This document shows positions 1-11,089 of a DNA stretch of 64,000 nt, piece after piece. The translations under genes were made by a program, and so were the position numbers. Below the pieces are notes generated by a model. That model made no database searches. It saw nothing but the letters and a program-made list of their open reading frames with translations, and had not been told where the DNA came from. Position 1 is the first letter of the stretch, and each line of letters begins with the position of its first letter. Origin of the DNA: Polyangium spumosum (GTDB lineage: Bacteria; Myxococcota_A; Polyangia; Polyangiales; Polyangiaceae). The stretch spans positions 62,001 to 126,000 of the forward strand of contig NZ_WJIE01000008.1 in assembly GCF_009649845.1 (NCBI RefSeq). The letters run 5' to 3'.

Positions 1-1
1 G

Positions 2-526
2 CTCGCGCTCATCACGGTGCAGCTCCAGCAGCGCGGCTACTTCCGCAAGATCAGCACGGTCGAGCATCGGCACGACATCGGCAAGCTGCTCCACGGGTTC
101 GTCATCTTCTTCGCGTACATCGGCTTCTCGCAGTTCCTGCTGATCTGGTACGCCGACATCCCCGAGGAGACGATCTGGTACCACCACCGCTGGGACGACG
201 CGGGGTGGGCGAAGGTGAGCCTCGCGATCTTCTTCGGCCACTTCGTGATCCCGTTCCTGCTGTTGCTCTCGCGGCACGCGAAGCGGCACGGGGCGGTGCT
301 CTCGCTCGGCGCGGTGATCATGCTGGTCATGCACTATGTCGACCTCTACTGGCTCGTCATGCCGACGTTCGACCACCACTTCCACTTCAGCGTGGTGGAC
401 ATCTGCGGCCTGCTCGGTCCGCTCGGCATCGCGGCGTTCCTGGTTGCGCGGCAGGCTGCGCAGGGACCGCTCTACCCGCTCCGTGATCCTCGGCTCGCCG
501 AGACCGTGAAGGTGGACAATCCATGA
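2..526 (+). CDS. actF: Alternative complex III subunit ActF, C-terminal part (truncated by window edge)
   Basis: This is the C-terminal part (about 174 residues) of an integral membrane quinol:cytochrome c oxidoreductase subunit of the ActC/ActF (NrfD-like) family. The reading frame is open to the left edge, so the true start lies outside the window. Four hydrophobic segments are visible, with the typical His/Trp-rich loops (WYADIPEETIWYHHRW, then MHYVDLYWLVMP and FDHHFHFSVVDI). In this family the subunit helps bind quinol in the membrane arm and passes electrons to the haem/FeS arm. The stop codon overlaps the next start (ATGA). The caa3 oxidase genes downstream fit the known pairing of alternative complex III with an oxygen reductase. 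ActF rather than ActC is inferred from its position at the end of the act genes. Confidence 0.8.
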   Translation, partial: LALITVQLQQRGYFRKISTVEHRHDIGKLLHGFVIFFAYIGFSQFLLIWYADIPEETIWYHHRWDDAGWAKVSLAIFFGHFVIPFLLLLSRHAKRHGAVLSLGAVIMLVMHYVDLYWLVMPTFDHHFHFSVVDICGLLGPLGIAAFLVARQAAQGPLYPLRDPRLAETVKVDNP

Positions 527-1206
527 GCAAGAAGAAGAAGAAGAACCAGGGCCGCGCGGAGGCCGCTGCCGAGGAGACCTCGAAGGTGTCCTCGAGCGAC
601 GAGGAATCCACCTCCGAGGAGCGCGAGGACGGCGCCGAGGCTTCCGCGCACGACGCGGGTCACGGCGACGAGGCGCACGGCGGCGGCCACGGGCACGGCG
701 GGCACGACCCGGTCGAGGACGACAGGCCCCGCAACGGGCTGATCGCGCTCGTCACGGTCGTCACCTGCGTGGTCGTGGTGGTCATGTGCGTCGCGGTGCG
801 CGAGATCTTCAACTACTACGTGGACAGCGAGCTCCACGAGAAGGTCCTCTCGCTCCAGTCGAGCGACCTTCGGGCGCTTCGCGCCGCCGAGCAGCAGAAG
901 CTCACGCATTACCAGTGGGTGAGCAAGAAGGACGGCGTCGTGCGGATCCCGACGGATCGCGCGATGGAGCTCACGATCGCGGCCTATCGGCAGCCGGCGC
1001 CCGAGCCCTTGAAGGAGGAGCCGGCCCCCGCGCCCCAGCAGGACAAGCCCGAGGAGAACAAGGGCGAGGACAAGGGCGAGGAGAAGAAGGACGGCGCCAA
1101 GGTCGAGGAGAAGAAGGACGGCGCCAAGGTCGAGGAGAAGGGCGAGAAGAAGGGCGAGGCCACGGACAAGAAGCCCGAGGACAAGCCCGAGGAGCCCAAG
1201 CAGTGA
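523..1206 (+). CDS. Single-pass membrane protein with charged tails, unknown function
   Basis: A 227-residue protein I do not recognise. It starts with a poly-Lys stretch, followed by an acidic and His/Gly-rich cytoplasmic segment (GHGDEAHGGGHGHGGH, possibly metal-binding). One strong membrane segment follows at about residues 73-94, then a helical region to about 160. The last 65 residues are almost pure Lys/Glu/Pro/Asp, including two identical 9-residue copies (EEKKDGAKV) encoded by a perfect 27 bp tandem duplication. It overlaps ActF by 4 bp and the SCO1 gene by 1 bp, so it is translated as part of the respiratory operon. A structural or assembly role for the complex III/caa3 unit is inferred from position only. 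Confidence 0.75.
   Translation: MSKKKKKNQGRAEAAAEETSKVSSSDEESTSEEREDGAEASAHDAGHGDEAHGGGHGHGGHDPVEDDRPRNGLIALVTVVTCVVVVVMCVAVREIFNYYVDSELHEKVLSLQSSDLRALRAAEQQKLTHYQWVSKKDGVVRIPTDRAMELTIAAYRQPAPEPLKEEPAPAPQQDKPEENKGEDKGEEKKDGAKVEEKKDGAKVEEKGEKKGEATDKKPEDKPEEPKQ
1078..1131 (+). repeat. Perfect 27 bp tandem duplication inside the Lys/Glu tail
   Basis: Two identical 27 bp units (1078-1104 and 1105-1131), each encoding EEKKDGAKV, lie in frame in the charged tail of the membrane protein. Identity at the DNA level suggests a recent slippage duplication. Confidence 0.9.
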
Positions 1207-2060
1207 TGGTTCGTCCGGGCCGCTTCCTTATGTTCTTCGCTGCCGCGCTCACGGCGGCCGTGGTCACGCTTGCGCCGGCTTCGCGGGCGCTCGCGGGGGA
1301 TCCGGCGTTGCCGAAGGAGCTCGTTGGTGTGGACATCGAGGAGCGACCCGGCGCCGACCTTCCGGCGGACGTGAAGCTCCGAGATCAAGAGGGGCGCGAC
1401 GTCACGCTGGGCAGCTACCTCGACGGCGAGCACCCGGTGATCCTGGTGCTCGCGTATTACGAGTGTCCGATGCTCTGCACGCTGGTCGTGAATGGCCTGA
1501 TGCAGGGCATGAAGGGCCTCGATTGGACGGCGGGCAAGGAGTACCGCGTCGTCGTCGTGAGCTTCGATCCTCGCGACACCCCCGAGATGGCCCGCAAGAA
1601 GCGCGACGTGTACGTCGGCGCGTATGGGCGTCCCGTGGGGGAGCGTGGGTGGGAGTTCCTGGTGGGGGAGGAGGCCCAGGTGCGTCGGTTGGCCGACGCG
1701 GTGGGCTTCCGGTACCGCTGGGAAGAGGCGACGCAGCAGTATGCGCACGCGGCAGGGGCCTTCGTATTCACGCCCGAGGGCAAGCTCTCGCGGACGCTGT
1801 ACGGGCTCAACTTTGCCTCGAACGACTTGAAGTTGTCCTTGCTCGAGGCGTCGCAGGGCAAGCTCGCGACCGCGTGGGGTCGCGTGCTCCTGTTCTGCTT
1901 TCATTACGATTCCGGCGAAAACAAGTACGTCCTCGCGACGAGGCGTCTGATGAAGGCGGGTGGCGCGTTCACAGTGCTGGGACTCGGGGGTATGCTCCTC
2001 GGGTTCTGGCGGCGTGAGCGTCGCCGCGCGTCGAAGTCGGCGGATGGAGCTCTGGCATGA
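1206..2060 (+). CDS. SCO1/SenC family copper chaperone for CuA assembly
   Basis: A 284-residue thioredoxin-fold protein. The copper ligands of the family are visible: the CxxxC motif (YYECPMLC, about residue 88) and the distal His (QYAHAAG, about residue 181), with the usual VSFDPRDTPE segment between. An N-terminal signal/anchor (residues 1-30) places the domain outside the cytoplasm, and a second hydrophobic segment near the C-terminus (AFTVLGLGGMLLGFW) followed by basic residues gives a second anchor. SCO proteins load copper into the CuA site of oxidase subunit II, the product of the very next gene. The ATG overlaps the preceding TGA by one base, and the stop overlaps the coxB start by 4 bp. 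Confidence 0.9.
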   Translation: MVRPGRFLMFFAAALTAAVVTLAPASRALAGDPALPKELVGVDIEERPGADLPADVKLRDQEGRDVTLGSYLDGEHPVILVLAYYECPMLCTLVVNGLMQGMKGLDWTAGKEYRVVVVSFDPRDTPEMARKKRDVYVGAYGRPVGERGWEFLVGEEAQVRRLADAVGFRYRWEEATQQYAHAAGAFVFTPEGKLSRTLYGLNFASNDLKLSLLEASQGKLATAWGRVLLFCFHYDSGENKYVLATRRLMKAGGAFTVLGLGGMLLGFWRRERRRASKSADGALA

Positions 2061-3013
2061 CGTTTGACCCGATCGACCTCGGCTCGTTCTGGATGCCGAA
2101 ACAGTCTTCGACGATCGCAGAGGAAATCGATACTGCGTACTACATCGTCTACTGGCTGGATGTCGTGATGTTCGTTGCCCTGATGGGAGCGCTCGCGTAC
2201 TTCATGTGGAAGTACAAGCGACGCGGCCCGAAGGACAAGCTCAGCGACGTCACCCACAGCACGACGCTCGAGATTTCCTGGACCATCATCCCGACGATCC
2301 TCGTGATCGGCCTCTTCTTCGTGGGCCTCAAGGGCTGGATGAAGGCGATGGTCGCGCCGGGCAATGCGCTCGAGATCCGCACGACGGCGGAGATGTACAT
2401 GTGGACGTTCACGTACCCGAACGGGAACGTGAGCGTGAACGAGCTGGTGGTGCCCAAGGGCCAGCCCGTGAAGCTCATCATGAGCTCGAAGGACGTCCTT
2501 CACAGCTTCTTCGTGCCCGAGTTCCGGGTGAAGCAGGACGTCGTGCCGGGCATGTACACGACCGTCTGGTTCGAGGCGATCGAGAACCGCGAGACCGTGC
2601 TGTTCTGCACGGAGTACTGCGGCGTCGGTCATTCGGACATGATGGCCAAGGTCCGGGTGATGGAGAAGGCCGATTACGACAACTGGCAGGAGACCGGCCT
2701 CCTCCCCGGGGAGAAGCCGCTTCCCCCGGCAGAGCTCGGCAAGAAGCTCTTCACGACGCGTAGCTGCAACACCTGCCATTCGCTCGATGGGTCCCGCATC
2801 CAGGGCCCCACGTTCAAGGGCATCTTTGGTCGGACCGAGCAGATCGCGGACGGCTCGTCGGTGAAGGTCGACGAGAACTACATCCGCGAGAGCTTGCTCG
2901 AGCCGAACAAGAAGGTGGTCCAGGGGTATCCGGCGGTGATGCCGACCTACAAGGGCCTGCTCAAGGAAACGGACATCGACGCGCTCATCGCGTACCTGAA
3001 GACGGTCCAGTAG
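2057..3013 (+). CDS. coxB: caa3-type cytochrome c oxidase subunit II with fused cytochrome c
   Basis: A 318-residue subunit II. Two N-terminal membrane helices (about 27-50 and 72-95) precede the cupredoxin domain, which has the CuA ligands: His in DVLHSFFVPEF (about 151) and the Cys/His/Met cluster CTEYCGVGHSDM (about 184-195). A class I cytochrome c domain is fused at the C-terminus, with CNTCH (about 236-240) as haem site and VMPTYKG as likely axial Met. This fusion defines the caa3 group and lets the oxidase accept electrons directly. The ATG overlaps the SCO1 stop (ATGA), tying copper delivery to synthesis. Confidence 0.97.
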   Translation: MTFDPIDLGSFWMPKQSSTIAEEIDTAYYIVYWLDVVMFVALMGALAYFMWKYKRRGPKDKLSDVTHSTTLEISWTIIPTILVIGLFFVGLKGWMKAMVAPGNALEIRTTAEMYMWTFTYPNGNVSVNELVVPKGQPVKLIMSSKDVLHSFFVPEFRVKQDVVPGMYTTVWFEAIENRETVLFCTEYCGVGHSDMMAKVRVMEKADYDNWQETGLLPGEKPLPPAELGKKLFTTRSCNTCHSLDGSRIQGPTFKGIFGRTEQIADGSSVKVDENYIRESLLEPNKKVVQGYPAVMPTYKGLLKETDIDALIAYLKTVQ

Positions 3014-3031
3014 GGAATCGGAGGCTCGATC

Positions 3032-4669
3032 ATGGCAAATACGGCTACGGTCGACGAACTCGGGCACGCGCCCGAAGTTCGAGGCAAAAACTACCTGAAC
3101 CAAACTGCGGGCGTCTGGTCCTGGCTGACGACGGTCGACCACAAGCGCATCGGCATCATGTACCTGGTGTCGGTGCTCGTGGGCTTCGGCCTCGGCGGCA
3201 TCTTCGCCTTGCTGGTGCGTCTCGAGCTCCTGACGCCGAAGAAGACGATCATGGACGCCACGATGTACAATCAGGCGTTCACGCTGCACGGCGCGGCGAT
3301 GGTGTTCCTCTTCATCATCCCGTCGATCCCGGCGTCGCTCGGCAACTTCTTCCTGCCGCTGATGATCGGCGCGAAGGACGTGGCCTTCCCCAAGCTCAAC
3401 CTCTTGAGCTTGTACCTGTTCTGGATCGGCGCGGTCTTCATGCTCGCGGCGATCGTGACGGGTGGCGTGGACACGGGCTGGACCTTCTACGTCCCCTACG
3501 CCTCCGGCGTGTCGACGACGTCGGTCATCTCGGCGACGTTCGGCGTCTTCGTGATGGGGTTCTCGAGCATCCTGACGGGGCTCAACTTCATCGTGACGCT
3601 GCACAAGCTGCGGGCCCCGGGGATGAGCTGGTACCGCATGCCGCTCTTCCTCTGGTCGCTCTACGCGACCAGCATCATCCAGGTGCTCGCGACGCCGGTC
3701 CTCGGCATCACGCTGCTGCTCCTCATCTTCGAGCGCGCCTTCCACATCGGCATCTTCGATCCGACGCTCGGCGGTGATCCCGTCCTCTTCCAGCACTTCT
3801 TCTGGTTCTACAGCCACCCGGCCGTCTACATCATGATCCTGCCGGGCATGGGCGTGGCGACGGAGATCCTCACGACGCACTCGAAGCGCCGCGTGTTCGG
3901 GTACAAGGCGATCGCGTTCTCGAGCGTGGCCATCGCCCTCGTGTCGTTCCTCGTGTGGGGCCACCACATGTTCGTCTCGGGGCAGAGCGAGCTCTCCTCG
4001 GCGATCTTCTCCTTCCTCACGTTCTTCGTGGCCATCCCGAGCGGCGTGAAGATGTTCAACTGGCTCGGCACGCTCTGGGGCGGGTCGATCCGGTTCACGG
4101 TCCCGATGCTCTACGGCATCGGGTTCCTCTTCCTCTTCGCGATCGGCGGCCTGACGGGCCTCTTCCTCGGCACGCTGAGCGTCGACCTGCACCTGCACGA
4201 CACGTACTTCGTCGTCGCCCACTTCCACTACGTGATGATGGGCAGCACGGCGATCGCGTTCTTCGGCGGCCTCCACCACTGGTGGCCCAAGATGACGGGA
4301 AAGATGTACGACGAGAAGCTGGCGCGCGTGGGCTTCGCCCTCACGTTCATCGGCTTCAACTGGACGTTCTTCACCCAGTTCATCCTCGGCACGCGTGGCA
4401 TGCCGCGCCGCTACTACAACTACCTCGACCAGTTCCAGCCGCTGCACGCGTTCTCGACGTACGGCTCGTGGGTCCTGGGCACGGGCTTCCTCATCACGTT
4501 CATCTGCCTCGCGCGCTCGCTCAAGAACGGCGCGCCCGCGCCGGCGAACCCGTGGGACAGCACGACGCTCGAGTGGCAGACGCAGTCGCCGCCGATCACG
4601 GAGAACTTCGAGAAGGCCCCCATCGTGACGCTGGACGCGTACGAGCGTCCCGCTGAGGAGACTGCTTGA
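3032..4669 (+). CDS. coxA: Cytochrome c oxidase subunit I (haem-copper, A2-like)
   Basis: A 545-residue, 12-helix catalytic subunit. Visible ligands and motifs are the low-spin haem His in FTLHGAAM (about 85), the CuB/cross-link region [11 protein letters not shown] (about 258-268), CuB histidines in WGHHMF (about 310), and the haem a3/a ligands in [13 protein letters not shown] (about 389-401). The helix VI motif reads YSHPAV, not the Glu-containing HPEVY form, which is the signature of the A2 subfamily of haem-copper oxidases. A Shine-Dalgarno-like GGAGG lies upstream of the ATG at 3032. The stop shares one base with the coxC start. Confidence 0.97.
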   Translation: MANTATVDELGHAPEVRGKNYLNQTAGVWSWLTTVDHKRIGIMYLVSVLVGFGLGGIFALLVRLELLTPKKTIMDATMYNQAFTLHGAAMVFLFIIPSIPASLGNFFLPLMIGAKDVAFPKLNLLSLYLFWIGAVFMLAAIVTGGVDTGWTFYVPYASGVSTTSVISATFGVFVMGFSSILTGLNFIVTLHKLRAPGMSWYRMPLFLWSLYATSIIQVLATPVLGITLLLLIFERAFHIGIFDPTLGGDPVLFQHFFWFYSHPAVYIMILPGMGVATEILTTHSKRRVFGYKAIAFSSVAIALVSFLVWGHHMFVSGQSELSSAIFSFLTFFVAIPSGVKMFNWLGTLWGGSIRFTVPMLYGIGFLFLFAIGGLTGLFLGTLSVDLHLHDTYFVVAHFHYVMMGSTAIAFFGGLHHWWPKMTGKMYDEKLARVGFALTFIGFNWTFFTQFILGTRGMPRRYYNYLDQFQPLHAFSTYGSWVLGTGFLITFICLARSLKNGAPAPANPWDSTTLEWQTQSPPITENFEKAPIVTLDAYERPAEETA

Positions 4670-5349
4670 TGAGCGCGAAAGCCGAGGCTTTGGGCGGCGC
4701 CGGGGAGCAGAAGCTCTCCCCCCAGTTCCACGTCGCCCACCACTTCGACAAGGCGGACACGCAGTTCGACGCGGGTCGAATGGGCGTGTGGCTCTTCCTG
4801 GTGACGGAGATCCTGCTGTTCGGCGGCCTGTTCTGCGCCTTCGCCATCTTCCGGAGCAAGTACTTCCCGTCGTTCGTCGAGGCGCACCACCACCTCGATC
4901 GCGTGATGGGCGGTATCAACACCATCGTGCTGATCACCTCGAGCTTCACGATGGCGCTCGCGGTGCGCTCCGCGCAGAAGAGCGAGACCAAGAAGACCAC
5001 CGCCCTGCTCGCGATCACCCTCGCGTGTGCGGCGATGTTCCTCGTGGTCAAGTACTTCGAGTACAGCCACAAGATCCACGACGGGCTCCTGCCCGGCGGG
5101 AACTTCACGGCGGCGGATTTCGCGTCCGGTCATCCGGGCATCTTCTTCGCCATCTACTTCATGATGACCGGGATCCACGGCGTCCACGTGGTCATCGGCA
5201 TGGGCCTCATCCTCTGGATCCTCCTCCGGAACCAGAAGAACGAGTTCTCCAGCCGTTACTACGCGCCGGTCGAGAACGTCGGCCTCTACTGGCACCTCGT
5301 CGACCTCGTCTGGATCTTCCTCTTCCCGCTCCTTTACCTGGTCGGCTGA
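4669..5349 (+). CDS. coxC: Cytochrome c oxidase subunit III
   Basis: A 226-residue subunit III with five hydrophobic segments; the family motifs GVWLFLVTEILLFGGLF, FMMTGIHGVHVVIGMG and YWHLVDLVWIFLFPLLYL are all present. The subunit stabilises subunit I and is not itself redox-active. I chose the ATG at 4669, overlapping the coxA stop (TGATG), over a TTG one codon upstream. The length is that of the shorter seven- or five-helix bacterial forms. Confidence 0.95.
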   Translation: MSAKAEALGGAGEQKLSPQFHVAHHFDKADTQFDAGRMGVWLFLVTEILLFGGLFCAFAIFRSKYFPSFVEAHHHLDRVMGGINTIVLITSSFTMALAVRSAQKSETKKTTALLAITLACAAMFLVVKYFEYSHKIHDGLLPGGNFTAADFASGHPGIFFAIYFMMTGIHGVHVVIGMGLILWILLRNQKNEFSSRYYAPVENVGLYWHLVDLVWIFLFPLLYLVG

Positions 5350-5368
5350 ACCCCGGAGCAGAGCGCAC

Positions 5369-5899
5369 ATGAGCACCTCGCACGCAGAGCACGACCACGG
5401 TCACGGTCACGGGAGCGCGAACGGCGATCACGTCCCGCACGTGCTGCCGTTCAAGGTCTACATCGCCACGTTCGCCACGCTGCTCTTCCTCACGGTCGTC
5501 ACCGTGGCGGCGAGTTACGTGGACATCGGCCACACGGGCAACCTGATCGTCGCCCTCCTGATCGCCACGATCAAGGCGTCGGTCGTCGCGCTCATCTTCA
5601 TGCACCTCAGGTGGGACCAGAAGTTCCACTCGATCATCTTCATCTCCGCCCTCATCTTCCTGGCCGTCTTCATCGGCATCACGATGAGCGACACGCAGTA
5701 CCGCGGAGAAGCCGAGTCGATCGAGGCGCACAACCCGATCGACATCAAGGACCCGTTCAAGGGCCAGCGCATCGGCGACGTCGCCATTCCCAAGGAGGCG
5801 GCCGCGCCCGCCGCCGCCGGCTCGGCCGCTCCGGCCGCCGGTTCGGCCGCTCCGGCCGCCGGTTCGGCCGCGCCCGCCGCGGTCCCCGCCAAACACTGA
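5369..5899 (+). CDS. caa3 oxidase subunit IV with Ala/Pro-rich tail
   Basis: A 176-residue protein. The core (about residues 30-110) has three hydrophobic helices and the subunit IV signature ATIKASVVALIFMHLRW. The first 25 residues are His-rich (HAEHDHGHGHG). The last 45 residues are a low-complexity tail of GSAAPAA units ending in VPAKH, not part of the subunit IV family as I know it. It is the last gene of the oxidase operon, 19 bp after coxC, and is followed by a stem-loop. Confidence 0.88.
   Translation: MSTSHAEHDHGHGHGSANGDHVPHVLPFKVYIATFATLLFLTVVTVAASYVDIGHTGNLIVALLIATIKASVVALIFMHLRWDQKFHSIIFISALIFLAVFIGITMSDTQYRGEAESIEAHNPIDIKDPFKGQRIGDVAIPKEAAAPAAAGSAAPAAGSAAPAAGSAAPAAVPAKH
5822..5884 (+). 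repeat. Three 21 bp units encoding SAAPAAG repeats
   Basis: Two identical 21 bp units (5822-5842, 5843-5863) and a third diverged unit encode the Ala/Pro tail of subunit IV. Confidence 0.8.
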
Positions 5900-5917
5900 T
5901 CCCTCCCGCGCCCGCTC

Positions 5918-5953
5918 GGGGGCCGCGTTCGGACAAGCCGAGCCGCGACCCCC
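5918..5953 (+). terminator. Long stem-loop after the oxidase operon
   Basis: Arms 5918-5932 and 5938-5953 pair over about 14 bp (outer GGGGG/CCCCC, then CGCG/CGCG), with one mismatch and one bulge around the loop ACAAG. It starts 19 nt after the subunit IV stop. No T tract follows, so this is either an atypical terminator or a 3' end-protecting or attenuating hairpin before the regulator genes. Confidence 0.5.
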
Positions 5954-6024
5954 ACCTCCCCGAGCCCCTCGGAGCCGCGAACCGCTCGACACCGGGTTCC
6001 GACTCGCCATAGTCTGGCGACCCG

Positions 6025-7383
6025 ATGTCGGCCCGCGTCTCCGTCCCCCCCATCGAGATCGTCGAGCCGGGGACGGCGCGCGTGTCGAACGCCGCAGCCC
6101 CCGGAGGACGATTCTTCGTCCGGGACGTCCTCTCGAGCGCGGATCCCATCCCCGAGGGGATGGCGGCCCGGTGGTTGATCCAGCTCCGCTGGCTCGCGAT
6201 CCTCGGCATGGGCGCCACCACAGCGACGGGGAGATGGTTCGTCCCCGAGCTCGCCGTCGGCCCGGTGTTCCTGATCCTGGGCGTGCTGGTGATCCTGAAC
6301 GGCGCCTTCGCGTTCGGGTTCGGCCGCATGTTGCGCCACGAGCGACGCCTCGTCGCCGGTCAGATCGCGTTCGACGTCCTCGCCCTCGGCGCCGTCCTGT
6401 GGGTCACGGGTGGCACGGGGAACCCGTTTGCTGCGTTCCTCGTCTTTCAGATCGCGCTCGCGGGTCTGTTGTGCGGCGGCCGCGCGATCCTCGCGATCGC
6501 GGGCCTGACCGTGGCCGTGGGCGCGCTCGTCTCGGTCGCCGAGCCGCTGCCGCTCGCCTCGGCGCCGCTCGGCAAGGAGCGCGTCCATCACCTCGGCGCG
6601 TTCGTCTCGCTCGCGTCCGTGGCTGGTTTCCTCGGGGTTTTCCTGTTCGTTTACGCGCGCAGGCTGGACGAGCTCCGGCAACGCGCGTTGCGGAACGACA
6701 AACTCGCCATGCTCGGCCGCGTGGTCGGCGGCATGTCGCACGAGCTCTCGACGCCGCTCGCCACGATCCTGCTCGCGGGTCGCGAGCTGTCGGAGCTCAC
6801 GAAAGACGGCCCGCCCGACGCGTCCGATCTCGCGCGGACGATCGCGGGGGAGGCGCAGCGGGCGAGCGACATCATCGGGCTCGTGCGGGGGTACATCCGG
6901 CCGGACCAGCGGCGCGAGGAGGTCGAGCTCGGCAAGCTGGTGATGGAGATGGCGGGCAAGGAGCTGCGGCGGCTCGCGTACCGGGGCGAGATCACGATCG
7001 ACGCGCCGGAGCCGGTGCACGTGACGGTGATGCCGGCCGGTCTCCTGCAGGTGCTGGTCAACGTGCTGACGAACGCGACCGAGGCGATGGTGCGGACGCT
7101 GAAGCCGCGCATCCACATCGTGGTGCGGGACGGCGGGGATCACGCCGAGATCATGGTCGACGACAGCGGTCCGGGGTTCGCGCCGGAGATCCTGGCGCGG
7201 CTCGGCGAGCCGTTCCAGACGACGAAGGAGCGCGAGGGCGGGATGGGCCTCGGGCTCTACGTGAGCTCGGTGCTGCTCGATCGAATGAACGGCACGCTGA
7301 GCGTGGACAACAGGGGCGAGGGCGGGGCAAGGGTGACGATCCGGCTCGCGCGCCGTGTGGCGTCGCGTGATTCGGAGGTGTGA
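6025..7383 (+). CDS. regB: RegB/PrrB-like redox sensor histidine kinase
   Basis: A 452-residue membrane histidine kinase. Several hydrophobic segments fill residues 50-215. The sequence GGTGNPF (about 129-135) matches the quinone-binding heptapeptide GGxxNPF that marks the RegB/PrrB/ActS family. The kinase core has the phospho-accepting His in GGMSHELSTPLATI (about 239), the N box NVLTNATEA (about 347), the DDSGPGF box and GMGLGLY (about 406). The redox Cys that family members carry about 40 residues after the His is replaced by Ala here (AQRASDII). RegB-type kinases sense the quinone pool and control respiratory genes, which fits its place directly after the oxidase operon and before its response regulator. 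Confidence 0.85.
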   Translation: MSARVSVPPIEIVEPGTARVSNAAAPGGRFFVRDVLSSADPIPEGMAARWLIQLRWLAILGMGATTATGRWFVPELAVGPVFLILGVLVILNGAFAFGFGRMLRHERRLVAGQIAFDVLALGAVLWVTGGTGNPFAAFLVFQIALAGLLCGGRAILAIAGLTVAVGALVSVAEPLPLASAPLGKERVHHLGAFVSLASVAGFLGVFLFVYARRLDELRQRALRNDKLAMLGRVVGGMSHELSTPLATILLAGRELSELTKDGPPDASDLARTIAGEAQRASDIIGLVRGYIRPDQRREEVELGKLVMEMAGKELRRLAYRGEITIDAPEPVHVTVMPAGLLQVLVNVLTNATEAMVRTLKPRIHIVVRDGGDHAEIMVDDSGPGFAPEILARLGEPFQTTKEREGGMGLGLYVSSVLLDRMNGTLSVDNRGEGGARVTIRLARRVASRDSEV

Positions 7384-7385
7384 AG

Positions 7386-7934
7386 ATGCCTCGCAAGATC
7401 GAGACAGCGCTGCTCATCGACGACGACGACGCATTTCGCACGACGCTCCAGGGCGCGATGCGGCGACGCGGGGTGCAGGCGCGGACGGCGGCGACCGTGG
7501 AGGAGGGGCTCGTCGCGCTGGAAGACGCGCCGGTGGATCTCGTGGTCGTCGATTATCGCATGCCGCGCGTCGACGGTCTCTCGGCCCTGCCGCGATTGCG
7601 TCGGCTGTGCCCGGAGGCGGCGATCGTGATGCTCACGGGATTCGGGGACATCCCGCTCGCCGTGGCGGCCGTGCGCGAGGGCGCCGACACGCTGCTGACG
7701 AAGCCCATCGACGCGGATCGGCTGCTGCGCGAGGCGACGGTTTTGTTCGAGCGCCCGCGCGCGCCGCTCTCGTCGTCGCCGCCGTCGAGCCGGACGACGT
7801 ACAAGCTCGACGAGCTCGAGCGCGACGCGATCAACGCCGCATTGAAGGATTCTGGCGGGGTGATCGCGGTGGCGGCGAAGCTCCTGGGGATCGATCGCCG
7901 CACGTTGCAACGGAAATTGAAGAAATCGTCCTGA
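7386..7934 (+). CDS. regA: RegA/PrrA-like response regulator (REC + Fis-type HTH)
   Basis: A 182-residue response regulator. The receiver domain has the acidic pocket LLIDDDDAF, phospho-acceptor Asp in VVVDYRMPRVDG (about 55), Thr in MLTGFG and Lys in LLTKPID. A Ser/Pro linker leads to a C-terminal Fis-type helix-turn-helix (GGVIAVAAKLLGIDRRTLQRKLKK), the compact architecture of RegA/ActR/PrrA. I chose the ATG at 7386 because GGAGG lies 7 nt upstream; a GTG at 7380 overlapping the kinase stop is possible. It is the expected partner of the RegB-like kinase. The stop is 3 bp from the convergent uvrA stop. Confidence 0.85.
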   Translation: MPRKIETALLIDDDDAFRTTLQGAMRRRGVQARTAATVEEGLVALEDAPVDLVVVDYRMPRVDGLSALPRLRRLCPEAAIVMLTGFGDIPLAVAAVREGADTLLTKPIDADRLLREATVLFERPRAPLSSSPPSSRTTYKLDELERDAINAALKDSGGVIAVAAKLLGIDRRTLQRKLKKSS

Positions 7935-7937
7935 CGA

Positions 7938-10862
<2,925 letters not shown>

Positions 10863-10952
10863 GGGGCGGTGGTTTGTCCTCGGTGAATCGCGCGCGCCTC
10901 GCCCATACCACGTCCGTCCGTCCGTGTCTTCCCCAAACGCCTTGTCCGTTCC

Positions 10953-10996
10953 CATTCGAATGTGTGCCCGTGTATACCGCGTTACGTGAAACACGG
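10953..10996. promoter_or_regulatory. Palindrome and inverted repeat between uvrA and the glycosyltransferase
   Basis: The 227 bp divergent intergenic region contains a perfect 10 bp palindrome CATTCGAATG (10953-10962) and an inverted repeat CCGTGT (10968-10973)/ACACGG (10991-10996). Such elements between divergent promoters often bind regulators; no known SOS box was recognised. Confidence 0.3.
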
Positions 10997-11089
10997 TAGA
11001 ATGACGCTTTGTTGACCACCCCGGAGACTTTGGGGACCAGGGGGCGCCCTGCGTCTTGACAGGGGATCCGAGGGGTTTGGGGGTGATCA

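Noticed and set aside
1904-4447. Long minus-strand open frame across SCO1 and coxB/coxA
   Set aside because: It is antisense to clearly conserved oxidase genes, and its composition (His/Arg/Glu/Asp-rich) is that of a shadow frame.
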